Source: Bagarius yarrelli (lineage: Eukaryota; Chordata; Actinopteri; Siluriformes; Sisoridae). From it: a stretch of DNA of 64,000 bases. Below are positions 1-11,985 of this stretch, in pieces. The translations under genes were made by a program, and so were the position numbers. Positions within the stretch are counted from its first letter, which is position 1, and the number at the start of each line of letters is the position of its first letter. The notes under the pieces are model-generated. The model made no database searches, had not been told where the DNA came from, and was given only the letters and a program-made list of their open reading frames with translations. The DNA is taken from positions 2,155,940 through 2,219,939 of the forward strand of contig VCAZ01000036.1 in assembly GCA_005784505.1 (NCBI GenBank), written 5' to 3'.

Positions 1-62
1 TAAGTCTCTGGGGCTAGCTTTAAGTAGCTAGCCAAACAGGAAGTCCTCCCGAAAGAGGAGAT

Positions 63-79
63 GGCGCCCTCTGGTGTTG
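63..79 (-). promoter_or_regulatory. CTCF-like binding site
   Basis: The minus strand reads CAACACCAGAGGGCGCC. Its ACCAGAGGGCGC core agrees with the CTCF consensus CCASYAGRKGGCRS. It lies in unique sequence at the left edge of the window. Binding is inferred from motif only. Confidence 0.4.
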
Positions 80-1540
80 GGAGGGCGCAATCGTTAAAGT
101 TTTATTCTATATATGCTAAACACAATAGTAAAAACCTGATGTAAACTAAATTTGGAAAGAAATATTTGTATGCATTGAAGGTAGTAGATGGTCTAATGGT
201 CCTTCTAACCATAACAGTCTTGAATAAAATGTGAGATCCTGTTTTCCTTTGATCTGTGTGTTAGACTGATGAATGGTATTTTCTTTGCGTGAAGGAACTT
301 ACTGAAGATAGACTCATACCCCTTTCACTGATCCAGAGAAGTGCACTCGCCTGTGATTGGTATTGGAAAAGCATTTGTTATAGCCAAGCCGAAGAAAAAA
401 GGCCTTTAAATATAAGGCAGTCGTCGTGTCTAGCAGAGACTTGAATGCGATGTGTATGTGTTTGGACTCTGAAATGGCTTCTGGATTATAATGGTAATCA
501 GAAAGGCCAAAGGAATGTCAGCCCTGAAAGTGTGGCTTTTTTCACATAGATATTGACAAGGCTTTCTCACACAAGATAAAAGCTATAATTTAAAACTCAT
601 CGGCGGTTCAGCTCCTGTCATTTGATCCATATGCTCATTCCCAGCTTGTCAAGAAGGGTGCAGAAAGGAATCATCAAACGAAGAAAGAACCAAATATCTG
701 GACATAACTTGTTATTGGCCATCTTCTTTTTCCTCCAGAGAAAATATACCTTTAATTTTTTACCCTGGGCTGAGATAAAGCTGTTGATTTCCTTTGCTAC
801 AGCACAGGACCATAAATCTTTTCCCAGTCTTAGAAATGGATCTTCCTAACACTACAGGACACAGAAGGTAGGAGTGGGTGTGTCCTACCATTTTGAACCC
901 CCACTATAATAAGAGCTTGTCATGGCGAAAGCCTCCGCTGCCAGAGTGTCTCCTTAAATAAGCACCTATTGTGAAGTAGAGGCAAAAAAGAGTGCTGAGA
1001 CAGCCATCATTTGAAAGCAGAGAGAAAAATAGGGGTGGTGGAAGGAGAGAGAGAGACACACACCAAAAAAAAAAAGTGAAAGAGAAAAAGAGAAAGATAG
1101 ACTGAGGGTAACAGTGGTGCAAGGAAAATTGCAGAGTGATTTGCTGTGTTAGACATTTGAGCATCGCCTCCACAACACATGCTTCTTTCTATTGTCCTTC
1201 AACACAGTAAGGCATCGTTCTCTTTCTCTTTACTTTGTCGTCTATACTCACATTCCCCTCCTCTCTCTGTCTTTTTCTCTGCCTGCCAGTTCATTAAAGC
1301 AGCAGGCCCTGTGATTCAGAACATGCTAAGCTTGAGCGAATAATTGATCAAAGTGAAAATGAAAACAATTGGCTTTGTGCTGAGGAAAGGAATGAAAGCG
1401 CCTTAAGGCAGACATCTGAGCATGTGGAGTCATGTACCATGACCGACTCATTATAGTTTTGGTGCATATAGTTTTTATATTCAAACCTGCATTAAAAGTT
1501 AGAATTTACCAACAACGACAAATTAATTCGGCTTTAAATG
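80..1540. other. Unique noncoding stretch, conserved-element-like blocks at about 230-620 and 1300-1440
   Basis: No gene or repeat was recognised apart from an AG-rich patch near 1020-1100. The 230-620 block and the 1300-1440 block (with ATTGATCAAAG, a TCF-like word) are non-repetitive and balanced in composition, as conserved enhancers often are. Conservation cannot be tested here. Confidence 0.3.
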
Positions 1541-1690
1541 AAATAAAACATGCACAAAAATTCAAAGGCTTGAATCAATAGAATAGATTGATATACTGAT
1601 TCAAATATAATATATTAAATCATACAAAAGAAATAAAAACATGCACAAAAATTCAAAGACTTGAATCAATAGAATAGATTGCATTGATAT
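1541..1690. repeat. Direct duplication of about 55 bp
   Basis: The segment 1541-1594 (aaataaaacatgcacaaaaa...) recurs nearly identically at 1631-1690, spaced by about 36 bases. The second copy has a one-base substitution and a small insertion. Confidence 0.85.
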
Positions 1691-1786
1691 ATGTTTATGT
1701 AATATTATCTTTTAAACAATAAATACTACAGGAAAAACCACATTACACTTATTCCAAATGCATAAGTTTTTTGTATATAAGTTACC

Positions 1787-1962
1787 CTGCCATGTACAGC
1801 ACATCCTTATCCAGAGTGAGTTACATTTATTTTATTTATACAACTAAGCAATTGGGGGTTAAGGGCGTTGCTCGGGCGTCCAGCAGAGGTGCAGCTGGGA
1901 ATCGAACCTACAATCTTCAGGTTAGTAGTCCAATACCTTAACCGTGAGCCACCACTTCCCCA
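1787..1962 (-). repeat. SINE, family A (tRNA-headed, L2-like tail), inverted copy
   Basis: Read on the minus strand it has the head GGGGAAGTGGTGGCTCACGG, a B-box-like GGTTCGATTCC variant, then the tail GTCACTCTGGATAAGGAT. It is the reference family for many copies below. The pol III A box (TGGCTCAGTGG) and B box (GGTTCGATTCC) indicate tRNA ancestry. Confidence 0.85.
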
Positions 1963-2460
1963 CCACATGTACTGACAGTGGGCTGCAATCCATGCCTTTA
2001 TTAGCCTTCCGGCAGCCTTTTAAGAGTGGTTAACTGAGTAAACAACCGTAACACTAACATTGAGAGGCGCAGCAGCATTAAATGTTGGTTTGTTTAGATT
2101 AATTGACAGGACAAATGCTACTCAACCAAACGGTTGTTATTGTTGAGCTCCTTGGTACAGAGGTCATTGATCCATCTACTAACGAAAAAATTGTATGTAT
2201 CCATGCTTTAGTAAGCTTTTATCTGTTTGTTTTTTTTAGGTGTAGAAGGATATCTGAAGCACAAAGTAATTTAGATTATCTCCTGCCCCAGTAGCAAAAA
2301 AAATCAGTTGAGAAAAAATAGGGAAACCTATGTTTTATAGTTACTTTGTAGAGTATATAGCTATTTATTCTACATTACCTGTAATGTTATTGTAATCCTA
2401 TGTCTCTAAAAGTAAATATTAATAAGGTGGTACCTTATTAAGATTAGACTGCTGACCATA
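1963..2460. other. Noncoding, nothing recognised
   Basis: AT-rich sequence without a supported gene or repeat. Confidence 0.5.
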
Positions 2461-2466
2461 CACGAG

Positions 2467-2700
2467 CCAGTGGTGGCTCAATGGTTAAGACCTGGGTTCA
2501 AGTCCCACCACTGCCAGCCTAAGTTGTTGATCTGGAGACCAAGAAGACCTGGGTTTAAGCCACACCACTGCCAGCCAGCCACTGTTGGGTCCTTGAGCAA
2601 GACCCTTAACCGCTCCTGCTCATAGCTGAGCCTGCGCTTTTACCCCAACTTACTAAGATGGGATATGCGACAAAGTATATGTGACAAAATAAAGGCATTT
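2467..2700 (+). repeat. SINE, family B (related head, different tail), partly duplicated head
   Basis: The head GGTGGCTCAATGGTTAAGAC...GGGTTCAAGTCCC is repeated in part (2467-2516 and about 2530-2575). It is followed by CCACTG...GGGTCCTTGAGCAAGACCCTTAACC and a tail with CCCCAACTTACTAAGATGGGATATG. The same tail occurs near 6220. Confidence 0.75.
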
Positions 2701-2710
2701 ACATTTACAT

Positions 2711-2840
2711 ACAGTAGATTCAATCCACAGCACCACCACTGGGGGTCCCTGAACAAGACCCTTAAACCTCAATGTCCCTTAGATAAATGTACATCTTTGT
2801 GGATAAGAGCATGTGCCAAGTGCCAGAAATGTAGATATTT
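2711..2840 (+). repeat. SINE family A, degraded 5'-truncated copy
   Basis: It keeps caccaccactgggggtccctgaacaag and the tail ggataagagcatgtgccaag. Confidence 0.7.
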
Positions 2841-2959
2841 GAAATGGCTGCAGCTGTGTCTATATAACAGACATAGTGCCACCTCTTTCCTTTGTCTGTT
2901 TGTTTAGGATAAATCGATACCCAAACTTTTCTAAAAAATTGACCAAATATCATGCTCAT

Positions 2960-3360
2960 TTTGAAGCTATATGATGTAAGCGCAATGTACGTGTGCCGTT
3001 AAAGAGATCCCAATGAATGACAGCAATCTGGAGGCATTTGGTAATTAATGATCAGAGCAAAGCAGACTGCAAAATTGTGCTATGAGGAAAAAAAAAATTA
3101 AATAGAAAACACAAAAACTACTGACCTGAAAAGCTGTCATTAGGCTCATGATGGCAGTGAAATGAGCATGCAGAGAGCTAGTGTGTGTAAGAGCAATTCG
3201 TACACATTCAGCACACTTATTCGCAAACGCTGCAATTCACAGCTTATTGCACTTATTTTTAATGACTACGCTCGTTGATATTTTTCATTAAGCATGTGCG
3301 TTCATTTTACTCTTTACCTTTTCTTCGCACACATGCTATAAGGTCAATGTTCCTGTATAA
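2960..3360. other. Unique noncoding, conserved-element-like
   Basis: The block around 3000-3100 (including ggcatttggtaattaatgat) is non-repetitive with homeodomain-like TAATTA words. No gene is seen. Confidence 0.25.
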
Positions 3361-3368
3361 AGATATTC

Positions 3369-3590
3369 CTCCTTATTCAATTCAATTTAATTTAAATCAT
3401 TTCAACACAGATGGTCTCAAAGCAGCTTTAGCCAGAATTTAGTAACAGTAAGAAAGTGTAAGTTTGTCCCTAATGAGCAAGCCGGTGACAACTGTCGCAA
3501 GAAAAAACTCCCTGAGATGAAGTAGGAAGAAACCTTAAGAGGAACTGGGCTCAAGAGGGAACCCATCCTCATCTGGGTGACACTGCACAT
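3369..3590 (-). mobile_element. Non-LTR retrotransposon 3' end, inverted
   Basis: It begins with the tail ttcaattcaatttaattt and continues through tcaaagcagctttagcc and gtttgtccctaatgagcaag. This is the reverse complement of the same 3' UTR type that follows reverse transcriptase remnants at 24.1-24.4 kb. Confidence 0.6.
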
Positions 3591-3615
3591 TTTTGTTAAT
3601 TACAGCATATTGTAA

Positions 3616-3801
3616 TTTACCACATTTGGCAGATGTCCTTATCCAGAGCAACTTACATTTATCTCATTTATACAACTTAGCAATTGGGGGTTAAGGGTCT
3701 TGCTCAGGGATCCAACAGTGTTGGCTTGATGAAGCTGGGAATCAAACCCACAATCTTTGGGTTGGCAGTCCAACACCTTAACCATGAGCCACCATTTCCC
3801 C
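3616..3801 (-). repeat. SINE family A, inverted, near full length
   Basis: The tail acatttggcagatgtccttatccagagcaac and the head complement ccttaaccatgagccaccatttcccc are both present. Confidence 0.85.
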
Positions 3802-4004
3802 GCAAGACAGTGTAATGATGATTAAATGTAATATAAATTATAGCATTGGTCAGTGCTGCAGAATTTGCAGTGCTGCAAATTCAAGGAAGGGGGCAGGTCA
3901 CAGTGTCATATCACAGAACCGGTTTCCTGTCCATCTTTTTCGATAAGTAGGTTTTTTTTCTTCACCTTAACATATATTCGGTTTATTCTGTGTATATATA
4001 AGTC

Positions 4005-4112
4005 ATATTTATCTGATTTATACAACTAAGCAGTTCAATGTTAAGGAATTGAACTCACAATGTGCAGTCTAACACCCCAACCAACTTAAACATTAAGCTA
4101 CCACTACCAACC
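4005..4112 (-). repeat. SINE family A, internally deleted inverted copy
   Basis: Only the middle (acaactaagcagttcaatgttaagg) and part of the head (ccaacttaaacattaagctaccac) remain. Confidence 0.6.
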
Positions 4113-4119
4113 CATTTCA

Positions 4120-5345
4120 GGAGCAGTACTGGTTATGGTTATTATGTACTCATGCTCATGCTTATACATGGGATAAAAAATTATTTATTGGCTCTTGTGT
4201 TTCTCTTCATGCATTAATGGCTGCCATAAAAAAGCACACATTATAGCTCAATAATGCCTTTTCATTCATTAACATGCAAGTCTGGTTTCTAACCACGAAC
4301 AGGAACGAGTGCCACACAGCTCTGAATGCCACACCCTTTATTCTTTATCATGTCGGTCTGTTGGTTACGGATGACTGAGACTCTTTATCTCTGCTGTCTC
4401 TCTCTCTCTCACTCTCTCTCTTTCCCTCTATCACTATCTGTCTGTTCTACTGGCCATGTTTTAATTACTTCATATTCTTTTGCACTAATGGAAACCATGA
4501 TGAAACTGATTAGACTGCAGCCAGGACTGAATAGAGTTCCCAATAAGGGGGGCTACAAAAGGAGATAAGGAAAGATAGTGAGAACAAGGGGGTGAAAATA
4601 TATTAGCTCTTCTCAAAAATTTGTTTAAGCTTTAGAAGAAATTCCTTTTCTTTCACTTTGATATTTAAAATATGAAACGTAGATCAGAGCAATAACACTG
4701 GAAATTCACTGTTTTATTAAAGCTGCAACAATGCAGGCAGAGACGGTGAAATAAAGATGCAACAGAGAAGGGCAGTGGGAAGGGTGGCTGAGGTTTTTTA
4801 ATTCTCTCAGCACGTTGCTGCCATCGGGGTAAAGAGAGACGATTAGCTGTGATGCAGCCAACAGTGTGACGGGAGGGCGAGGGGCAGCAAAAGAGAGATG
4901 AGAAAAGAGAGAAACGTTATCTTCTGTGTTGCTTGAAGGGACATTTATTTTGACACCACATACATACAGCAAGACAAACATTAACACACACACAAAACCC
5001 AAACAAACAGACCTTATACATGCTCGTGTTCGCATTACAAACCGGGCTTTAATAACATAAATATAATAATTTTATTATGGACAGCTTTTACACATTTATA
5101 ACACATATATGTTATAACACATGTATTACACTATTATACACATTGTTATAATTGGTAAGGAAATGTAATCCAATTAGGGCAACATTACATATAATGAATT
5201 TGTAATATTTTATTTGTAACTTGTAACAATGTTTAGAACATAGTGTAAAAAGTGTCATAACTACTTTATGTCTTGAAGTCTTAGAAAATCACAAAATCTG
5301 TCCATGTAACTTAGCATAGATGCAAGTCATGCAATAGGTAAGAAA
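4120..5345. other. Noncoding, nothing recognised
   Basis: There are short CT- and CA-rich patches (4400-4430, 4984-4996), with no supported gene. Confidence 0.5.
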
Positions 5346-5356
5346 GCAAATATAAG

Positions 5357-5540
5357 TGGTAGCTCGGTGATTAAGGTGTCAAACTGCTAATTGGATGACC
5401 AGTATTCGATTCCCAGCATCATGCACCAACCTGCAACTGCTGGGCCCCTGAGCAAGGCCCCTAACCCCTCTATTTCCCACTTGTATTGTAGGTCGCTCTG
5501 GATAAGGGCATCTGCCAAATGCCCTAAATGTAAATGTAAA
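5357..5540 (+). repeat. SINE family A, near full length
   Basis: It runs from gtggtagctcggtgattaagg through gattcccagcatcatgcacc and ggataagggcatctgccaaa to an aaatgtaaatgtaa tail. Confidence 0.88.
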
Positions 5541-5594
5541 AAACAATAAAGCATATTAGATAACGTTTGATGACCACAGTTATATGATATTGAG

Positions 5595-5890
5595 ATACAT
5601 GACCATCACATCCATGTGTTTTTTAAACATTCAATTCCAGATGTAGTCTCAATCTTCCTTCTATAATAACCTCCAAACTTATGGAAAGTCTTTTCAATAG
5701 ATTGAGTTGCATGTCTGCGTGGGTCATCCCAAAGGTGTTCAGTGGGGATGAGAGAGAGTTGGGACTCTCTACAAGACACTCCAGTTGTTCCAATCAGTAC
5801 ACACAATGTCTTCATGGAGATCAGGAGCTTTGTGCATAAGACCAATAAAGTGGTAAAACAGTGCTTGAGTCTCATGGATTTAGTAGAGAA
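5595..5890 (-). mobile_element. Tc1/mariner-type transposon relic (family D), inverted
   Basis: The minus strand carries the decayed words ...TEHLWDDPRRHATQS, close to the NPTEHLWDEL block of fish Tc1-like transposases, and the nucleotide run atctccatgaagacattgtg. Related copies lie at 18.9, 19.4, 37.3 and 43.1 kb. Confidence 0.55.
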
Positions 5891-6132
5891 TTAATGTAAT
5901 GCTATAACACCCCTACATGTAAACTATTAAACCTTAAACACATAGTTATGTATATTTTTATATCATTCTTAAGCTTTTATTTCTATTTTTAGTATGTATG
6001 TTATGACTAGTTAGTAACATTAAGCAAATAATTACTGTATTTCACTGTATATGTGATAACATTCAATGAAAAATGGTACTAACTGACAACATGAATACAA
6101 TTCGGTCAATATTCAAAAAAAGCATGGTGGTA

Positions 6133-6262
6133 AATCAACCACTGCTGGGTCCTTAAGCAAGACACCTTAACCCTTCCTGCTCCAGTGGCGCTGACCCTGT
6201 GCTCTGACCCCAACTTACTAAGATAGGATATGCAAAAAATGCATTTCATTGACTCTGTACAG
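6133..6262 (+). repeat. SINE family B, 5'-truncated
   Basis: It has ccactgctgggtccttaagcaagac and ccccaacttactaagataggatatg, the same tail as at 2640. Confidence 0.7.
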
Positions 6263-6287
6263 TGAAGTTGAATATGTATTTATTTAT

Positions 6288-6375
6288 TTAAGGTGTTGGT
6301 CTGATTCCCAGCACAACCAAGCTGCCACTGCTGGGCCCCTGAGCGAGGCCCTTAACCCTTCATTGCTTCAGTTGC
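6288..6375 (+). repeat. SINE family A fragment
   Basis: It contains aaggtgttggtctgattccc and gctgggcccctgagcgaggc. Confidence 0.7.
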
Positions 6376-6379
6376 ATAA

Positions 6380-7925
6380 AAAATATTAAACTTGTCTTCC
6401 AAAAATGCATATACAAATGCATATTCTGTTATAAATATAATTGAAATCTAAGGTTAACTCTGGCGTTAAATAGGAAGCACAGAAAGCAAGTAATTAACTT
6501 ATAATGGCTAAATTATATTTATGACAACTACAGCATGAACACACAAAGATTTTATAAAGGTTTATGCCATGTGTCATGTGGTTTCATGGTAAAATTAGTC
6601 CTAAATAATAATAATAATAAGTATAAACTATACACTCATATACCATATGTGTTCTTTTCTTTGAAACAGGTGCTGTTTTAAAGCGTGTGCACATTCTTTT
6701 CCTTTATGACAGGAAACGAGAAAAACAAATGTCATAAAGTCATAATGGCTGTTCTAGCACATTAGCTCCATGTTGCCCCCTCAGTCAGCATGTGGAAGAG
6801 ATTAATTGATGGTAGTGCAAAGTGTTCTAATAACCATAATAAATAACAGTTAAGAGACACGTCAGCACATGCAAGCACATTCACCGCTCCGTCTGACATC
6901 TCAATTACGGTCCAAATGGCGAATTAGATCACTCAAATTCATCAACTGGCATATTTCGAAGACTGTTTTCTTTTTTTTTTATCGCTTTTTAATGGATGCC
7001 AATCATTCTTTTATTCCGCGCAGTACTCGTGTGAGTGTCTATGACTGAGCTATTTTAAATCTTTTGCATTACTTGCACATTATTAACAGCTTTACTATGT
7101 AATTTTTTTTATACAAAAGAAAAAAAACCTTCTGTGTTTTGCTCAGTTTGAGAGCATGCATTTATTTTAACACTAGCCCGCATTGCTTGAATAAATATTT
7201 TAGCTATAGAGACAGTGAAGTGTGAAAAATAAGCTTCTCCGGAAATGCCTACGTGAATCAAAATTGCACACAAACACACAAGTTCACTTTAGACATTTTT
7301 CTATTGTGCATCATCCAGTATTTCACTTCGCTCTGGTTTTGTGAATGTTTTTATGAGAATTCATGGCAGCTATGTTCATTTTTTTAGCCACTCCATAGCA
7401 TGTGTGTTGCCAGACGACATTCGAATAATCAATCCTAATCAATGCAAATTATCTCGAACATAGAAAAAAAGCACTTGAGGCGGAAATACGCCTGTCCAAT
7501 CCTGTCGGGTCTGTTTAACAAAATAAGTGACTCGGATATACAGGAATCTAAATTATAAAAAAAAAAATACATGCAGAGCACAATAAACCCGTAAGTAAAC
7601 GGAAACAGGTGCATGGATGGTTATTTTCAAGCATTTCTTGATTTTTTCACACTTTCCTGGCATAAGTATCTAATAAGTCTCTTATTTTCATGCCAGTTAA
7701 TTTTTGCGAAAGAGGAACATTCTGCAGTAAATGTGAAGAGATAATATTTTCTGAGGAATCTGGTTAAGAATAGTACTGGGTACTGGGACTGGGACTGCTG
7801 TGGAAAATATTTGTATAGTTATAGTAGAGATGTCAGATGTAAAGTTCAAGTCAAAACCTAAGGATGAGGTTTTTTTTAACTGAAGAATTTGCAGTTTTGC
7901 ATGATGCATTTGGAGCATACATTAA
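6380..7925. other. Unique noncoding, conserved-element-like block at about 6740-6990
   Basis: No gene is supported. The 6740-6990 block (taatggctgttctagcacat...) is low in simple repeats and has TAATTGAT-type words. The rest is AT-rich. Confidence 0.3.
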
Positions 7926-7927
7926 TT

Positions 7928-9135
7928 TATGCATTCATTCATTCATTCATTCATTCATCTACTTATTAATACATCTTGCACATCCATGCGCCTATCTATT
8001 CATCAGTTTAATTATTCCACTATTTCTCTATTTATCAATTCATTCATTCATTCATTCATTTATTCATCTATTAATACATCTTGCACATCCATGCACCATA
8101 TCTTTCCTCTATTTATCAGTTAATTAATTCATTCATTCATTCATTTATCAATTAATTCCTTTATTCAGTATCTTGAACATACCGGCAACTATCCATTCAT
8201 CAGTTTAATTATTCCATTTTTTCCCCTCTATTTGTCATTCATTCTTTAATTGATTGATTGATTCAGTGATTAATTCATTCATTCATTTATTCCTCAGCTA
8301 TTAATTTCTTTGTTGACTTGATTCATTTACTCCTTAGTTATAAAATTCATTTCATTCATTTGTTCATTCATTCATTCATCCAATAGTACATCTCGCATAT
8401 CCATGCACCTATCCAATTATCAGTTTAATTATTCCACTGTTTTTTCCTCTGTTTATCTGTTTATTTATTATTTTATCCATTTATTTCCTCTATTCATTAA
8501 TACATTTTGCACATTCATGCACCAAACCCATTCATCAGTAATTATTTCACTTATTATTCCTCTATTTATTATTCATTCGTTCATTCATTTCTCAGTTGTT
8601 TATTTATTTATTTATTTATTTATTTATTCATTCATTTTTTATTTATTCATTCATTTTTTTATTTATTCATTCTTCATTTATACACGCTTAATTCCCTAAT
8701 TTAGAGTCACGTGGATCTTTTGGAGCCAGGCACGAGGGGTAGACCCTAAAGAGGTTACCAGTCCATCACGGGGCCACACACATTCACACTCACTCCTATG
8801 GGCGATTTAGAATCACCATCAACCTAATATACATGTTTTTGGACTAAGCCCATGCAAGCAAAGGGAGAACATGCAAACCCCACACAGACGGGCCCCTGCC
8901 TGGGAATCGAACTGTGAGGCAACAGTGCTAACCACTAAGCCACCATGCTGCCCATTTCTCATTTATTCATTCATTAATATATCTTGCACTGCCCATTCAT
9001 CAGTTCAATTATTTTACTGTTTATTCCTCTATTCATCAGTTCATTTATTCATTCATTCCTCAGTTATTTATTGATGTATTCACCAATTTATTTATTCCCC
9101 AGTTCATTTGTTCATTTATTTGTTCAATTTTAATT
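7928..9135. repeat. ATTC/ATTT tetranucleotide low-complexity tract
   Basis: About 1.2 kb is dominated by ATTC, ATTT and CATC words, with pure (ATTC)n runs at 7930-7958, 8040-8061 and 8119-8143 and (TTTA)n at 8603-8628. It is split by the family C repeat at 8690-8954. Imperfect higher-order units recur, such as atacatcttgcacatccatg at about 7970 and 8074. Confidence 0.85.
8690..8954 (-). repeat. Family C fish repeat (GGCAGCACGGTGGC type), inverted
   Basis: Read on the minus strand it starts GGGCAGCATGGTGGCTTAGTGG and has a B-box-like GGTTCGATTCCC variant. It then has GTTTGCATGTTCTCC and ends near the gatccacgtgactctaaat end. It is inserted in the tetranucleotide tract. Confidence 0.8.
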
Positions 9136-10025
9136 TAAATTATATCATAATTTACAAAGCAAATAAAAGGGAAATTAAATAAAAGTTAATTAATAAAATA
9201 AAAATTCAGTTTAATTATATAGACCAATTATGACGTTATGTGATATTTTTACGGTATATTCAACACACACTTTATTTAAAAAAAAAAATAAAATAAAAAT
9301 CAACCAATAAATTAAAGAAATATAATGGTTGCACAAATCTCACTGCAGGATTTATACACTGTTAAACTCGTGATTATATCTACAATCAAAACCAAACTAT
9401 TTAATCTAAATCTGTAATTCATATTTCTTTCTGGAAACCTGTTATTTATGTTAGACCTTACACAACATGCAGTCAGTACAGATTCAAATTACTTTACAAA
9501 TTTACTTTAGAGTATAGGTTTCATTTTCTATTTTGACTTTTTGCATCAACCATAAGACATTTCTGTCACAAGCTACCCATCACACTTAGATCTAGGGTTA
9601 TAGAGTTTGCTATTAATGCAGTAGAAGCTGCCAAATGAGACATAAAGCTGAAATGTCAGTAAATGAACTCATAGTCGTGTCATTCAACAGATGTAAATCT
9701 GACAGAAGCAAATTTGAGAAAAAGAGCTTTTTTTTCGGGTTCCTGCTGCCATCATGCAGAAAAAAGATTAAATATGGGTTAGTACAAATCTTAAAACTCA
9801 CTAACTGCTGAGCCATAACATGCAAGAATAGGGTCATTAACCTACACACATTAAAGCCTAATCTATTTTTACCATTTAAGTAAATTTATGTGAAAGCCAC
9901 AGACAAGAATTTCACTATAGAAAGAAGAAAGAAAAAAAATGTAAAAACTGATAAAACTTATACAGCAAAACCGTAGTTAATTTGATGTATATATTTTTAA
10001 GGCTGCATTTAAAGGTGACTATGAT
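9136..10025. other. Noncoding, nothing recognised
   Basis: AT-rich sequence without a supported gene. Confidence 0.5.
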
Positions 10026-10029
10026 TCCC

Positions 10030-10150
10030 TTCATCCCTCCATCCGTCCACTGTCTATACTCGCTTATTCCTAATCACGCTCACAAGGAACTGCTGCAGTC
10101 TCTCCCAGTTGTTATTGAGTGAAAGGCAGTGGATGTGATTTTGCCAAGTA
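10030..10150 (-). repeat. Family C repeat, 3'-end fragment
   Basis: It holds only the distal end (catccgtccactgtctatac...ggaactgctgcagtctctccc). Confidence 0.55.
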
Positions 10151-10557
10151 GGATGTGATCCTGGATTAACATCCTTTGTTGATCCTGCATCAACATTTCA
10201 ATCAACTAATCATAAGCGTCTGATGTCATCAGCGTGCGTCTTCTCAATCCTTTTTTTAAATCCTTCCCTTTTTTGTCTACAAACAAACTGAAAAACTTTA
10301 ACTGAGTAAATGCTAAAAGAATAGTTTATTGTCTGGGAATTCACTGATTCTGGAACAATTTACTGATAATGATTCCTGGGTTAACATTAAATCACAACAT
10401 GAAATTACACAAAATATATTAAAATTTTGCCAAGTTTATGCCAAAATTTATGATGGTCCAGAAACAACATTGGTGAATTTTGACTATATTGATTCTAATG
10501 ATCCCAAAAATATTAATGAATTTAGACAATGAATCATAAACAATCACTTACTAACAT

Positions 10558-10917
10558 TCATTCATTCATCCCTAATTCAGGGTCACAGGGATCTGCTGAA
10601 CTCTCTCCCAGCTGTCTCTGAGGGGGGGAAAGGCAGGAGTGGTACACCCTGGACAGATTGCCAGTCCATCACAGGGCCACACACACTCTCTTCTATGGGC
10701 AATTTAGAATCAGCAGTCAACCTAACATGCATGTTTTTGGACTGTGGAAGGAAACCGGAGAACCTGGAGTAAACCCCTGCAAGCAGAGGAATAACATGCA
10801 AACTCCACACAGAAAGGCCCCGGCCCAGGAATCGAACCTAGGTCCTTCTTGTTGTAAGGAAGGTCCTGGGTTCAATTTAAAGCAACAGTGCTAACCACTA
10901 AGCCACCGTGCTGCCCC
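10558..10917 (-). repeat. Family C repeat, near full length, inverted
   Basis: It contains ccctaattcagggtcacaggg, cagtccatcacagggccacac, catgcatgtttttggactgt and ctaaccactaagccaccgtgctgcccc. A short duplication (ggtccttcttgttgtaaggaaggtcctggg) interrupts the tRNA-like head. Confidence 0.85.
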
Positions 10918-11034
10918 ACTAATGAACAATTAAATGTAAAATGTTCTGAAACGGTGAACCTGTAGAACCGCAATAGAGCAACATTCTTTACTATAAAACA
11001 GGGGTTATGCTTATTTAATTATATCACAACATAT

Positions 11035-11100
11035 CCACACAGAAAGACTCCTGCACGGGAATCGAACCTGAGACACAGAGAGACCACAGCGCTACCCTGT
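11035..11100 (-). repeat. Family C repeat fragment
   Basis: It contains ccacacagaaagactcctgc and ggaatcgaacctgagac. Confidence 0.6.
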
Positions 11101-11570
11101 GACTAAGATTTTAACACTTAAGGTTCTTCAAAACAGGAGAGCCTTTCAGATGTGTGTTTGTGTGTGTATAATAAACCACACTTTTCTGTCTTGAAAATAC
11201 TGGGGTATAATTTAAAGATGAATTTTTAAGCTAAATAAATGTAAGTTTTGTCTAGCAATTTTTGTTAACAAAAGAAACGATAAACCAGGCTTTATTTTAG
11301 AGAGAAGGCCTGGGCATAGTGATGAAACTCGTGTAGGAAAAATGCTCGACTAACTGTACACTACTGACACCTGCTGATCAACTGAGTGCAAATTCAACAG
11401 AAAGACTTTTTTATAAGATAATAATCCATGCTTTAAAGAAAATACTGTAACAACATGGATGCTAGTTGTTTCAGTTGTAATAATATAAAAGGTGTGACGA
11501 TTGTATATATTTTAATTCAATAAATAGGTTAAAATCGTAACTACTGCCCCACCACCACGATACCATTTTC
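11101..11570. other. Noncoding, nothing recognised
   Basis: AT-rich, with one short TG run near 11155. Confidence 0.5.
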
Positions 11571-11574
11571 TACA

Positions 11575-11660
11575 AGGGCTGCACAATATATCGCTTCAGC
11601 ACCGACATTGCAATGTTTGCATCTGCCATAGTCACATTTCAGTCATTTGGGGGTTCGGAA
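11575..11660 (+). mobile_element. hAT-like terminal fragment (AGGGCTGCACAATATATCG)
   Basis: The sequence agggctgcacaatatatcgcttcagcacc resembles the end of a common fish hAT-type nonautonomous element. The opposite end was not found. Confidence 0.4.
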
Positions 11661-11739
11661 CACAAGTGATTTGTGGATTAAATTTCAAGTTTATTAATAG
11701 AGTGAAAGTTTAACGTTACACAGAAGAACTGTCCCACAG

Positions 11740-11985
11740 TCTGTCCCCCCCTCGAGGCAGGTTTTTCCCAAGGTTTTTTTGTCTTCATTTTGTCATCGAT
11801 GGACGGTTTCTTGTCGCTGTCCCCCTGGCTTGTTTAGTTGGGGACTTTTACTTTACAGATATTAATGAAACCGAGTGTTTTTAGTGAGTGTTTTACTGTA
11901 TTGCATTATTTGATTTGATTTTCTAAAGCTGCTTTGACACAATATCTATAGAAATAAAGGTGACTAAACTTAACTTGACCGAAAG
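11740..11985 (+). mobile_element. Non-LTR retrotransposon 3' UTR and tail
   Basis: It has ctcgaggcaggtttttcccaagg, gggactttt and ttctaaagctgctttgacac, then the tail gaaataaaggtgactaaact. This 3' end type is shared with 3.4 and 24.3 kb. Confidence 0.55.

Noticed and set aside
6770..6782. CTCF-like word (complement gagggggcaacat)
   Set aside because: It matches only the GGGGGC core. The flanks disagree with the consensus.
7928..8660. Regularly spaced repeats resembling a CRISPR array
   Set aside because: The units are simple ATTC/ATTT words with no unique spacers, in a eukaryotic genome.
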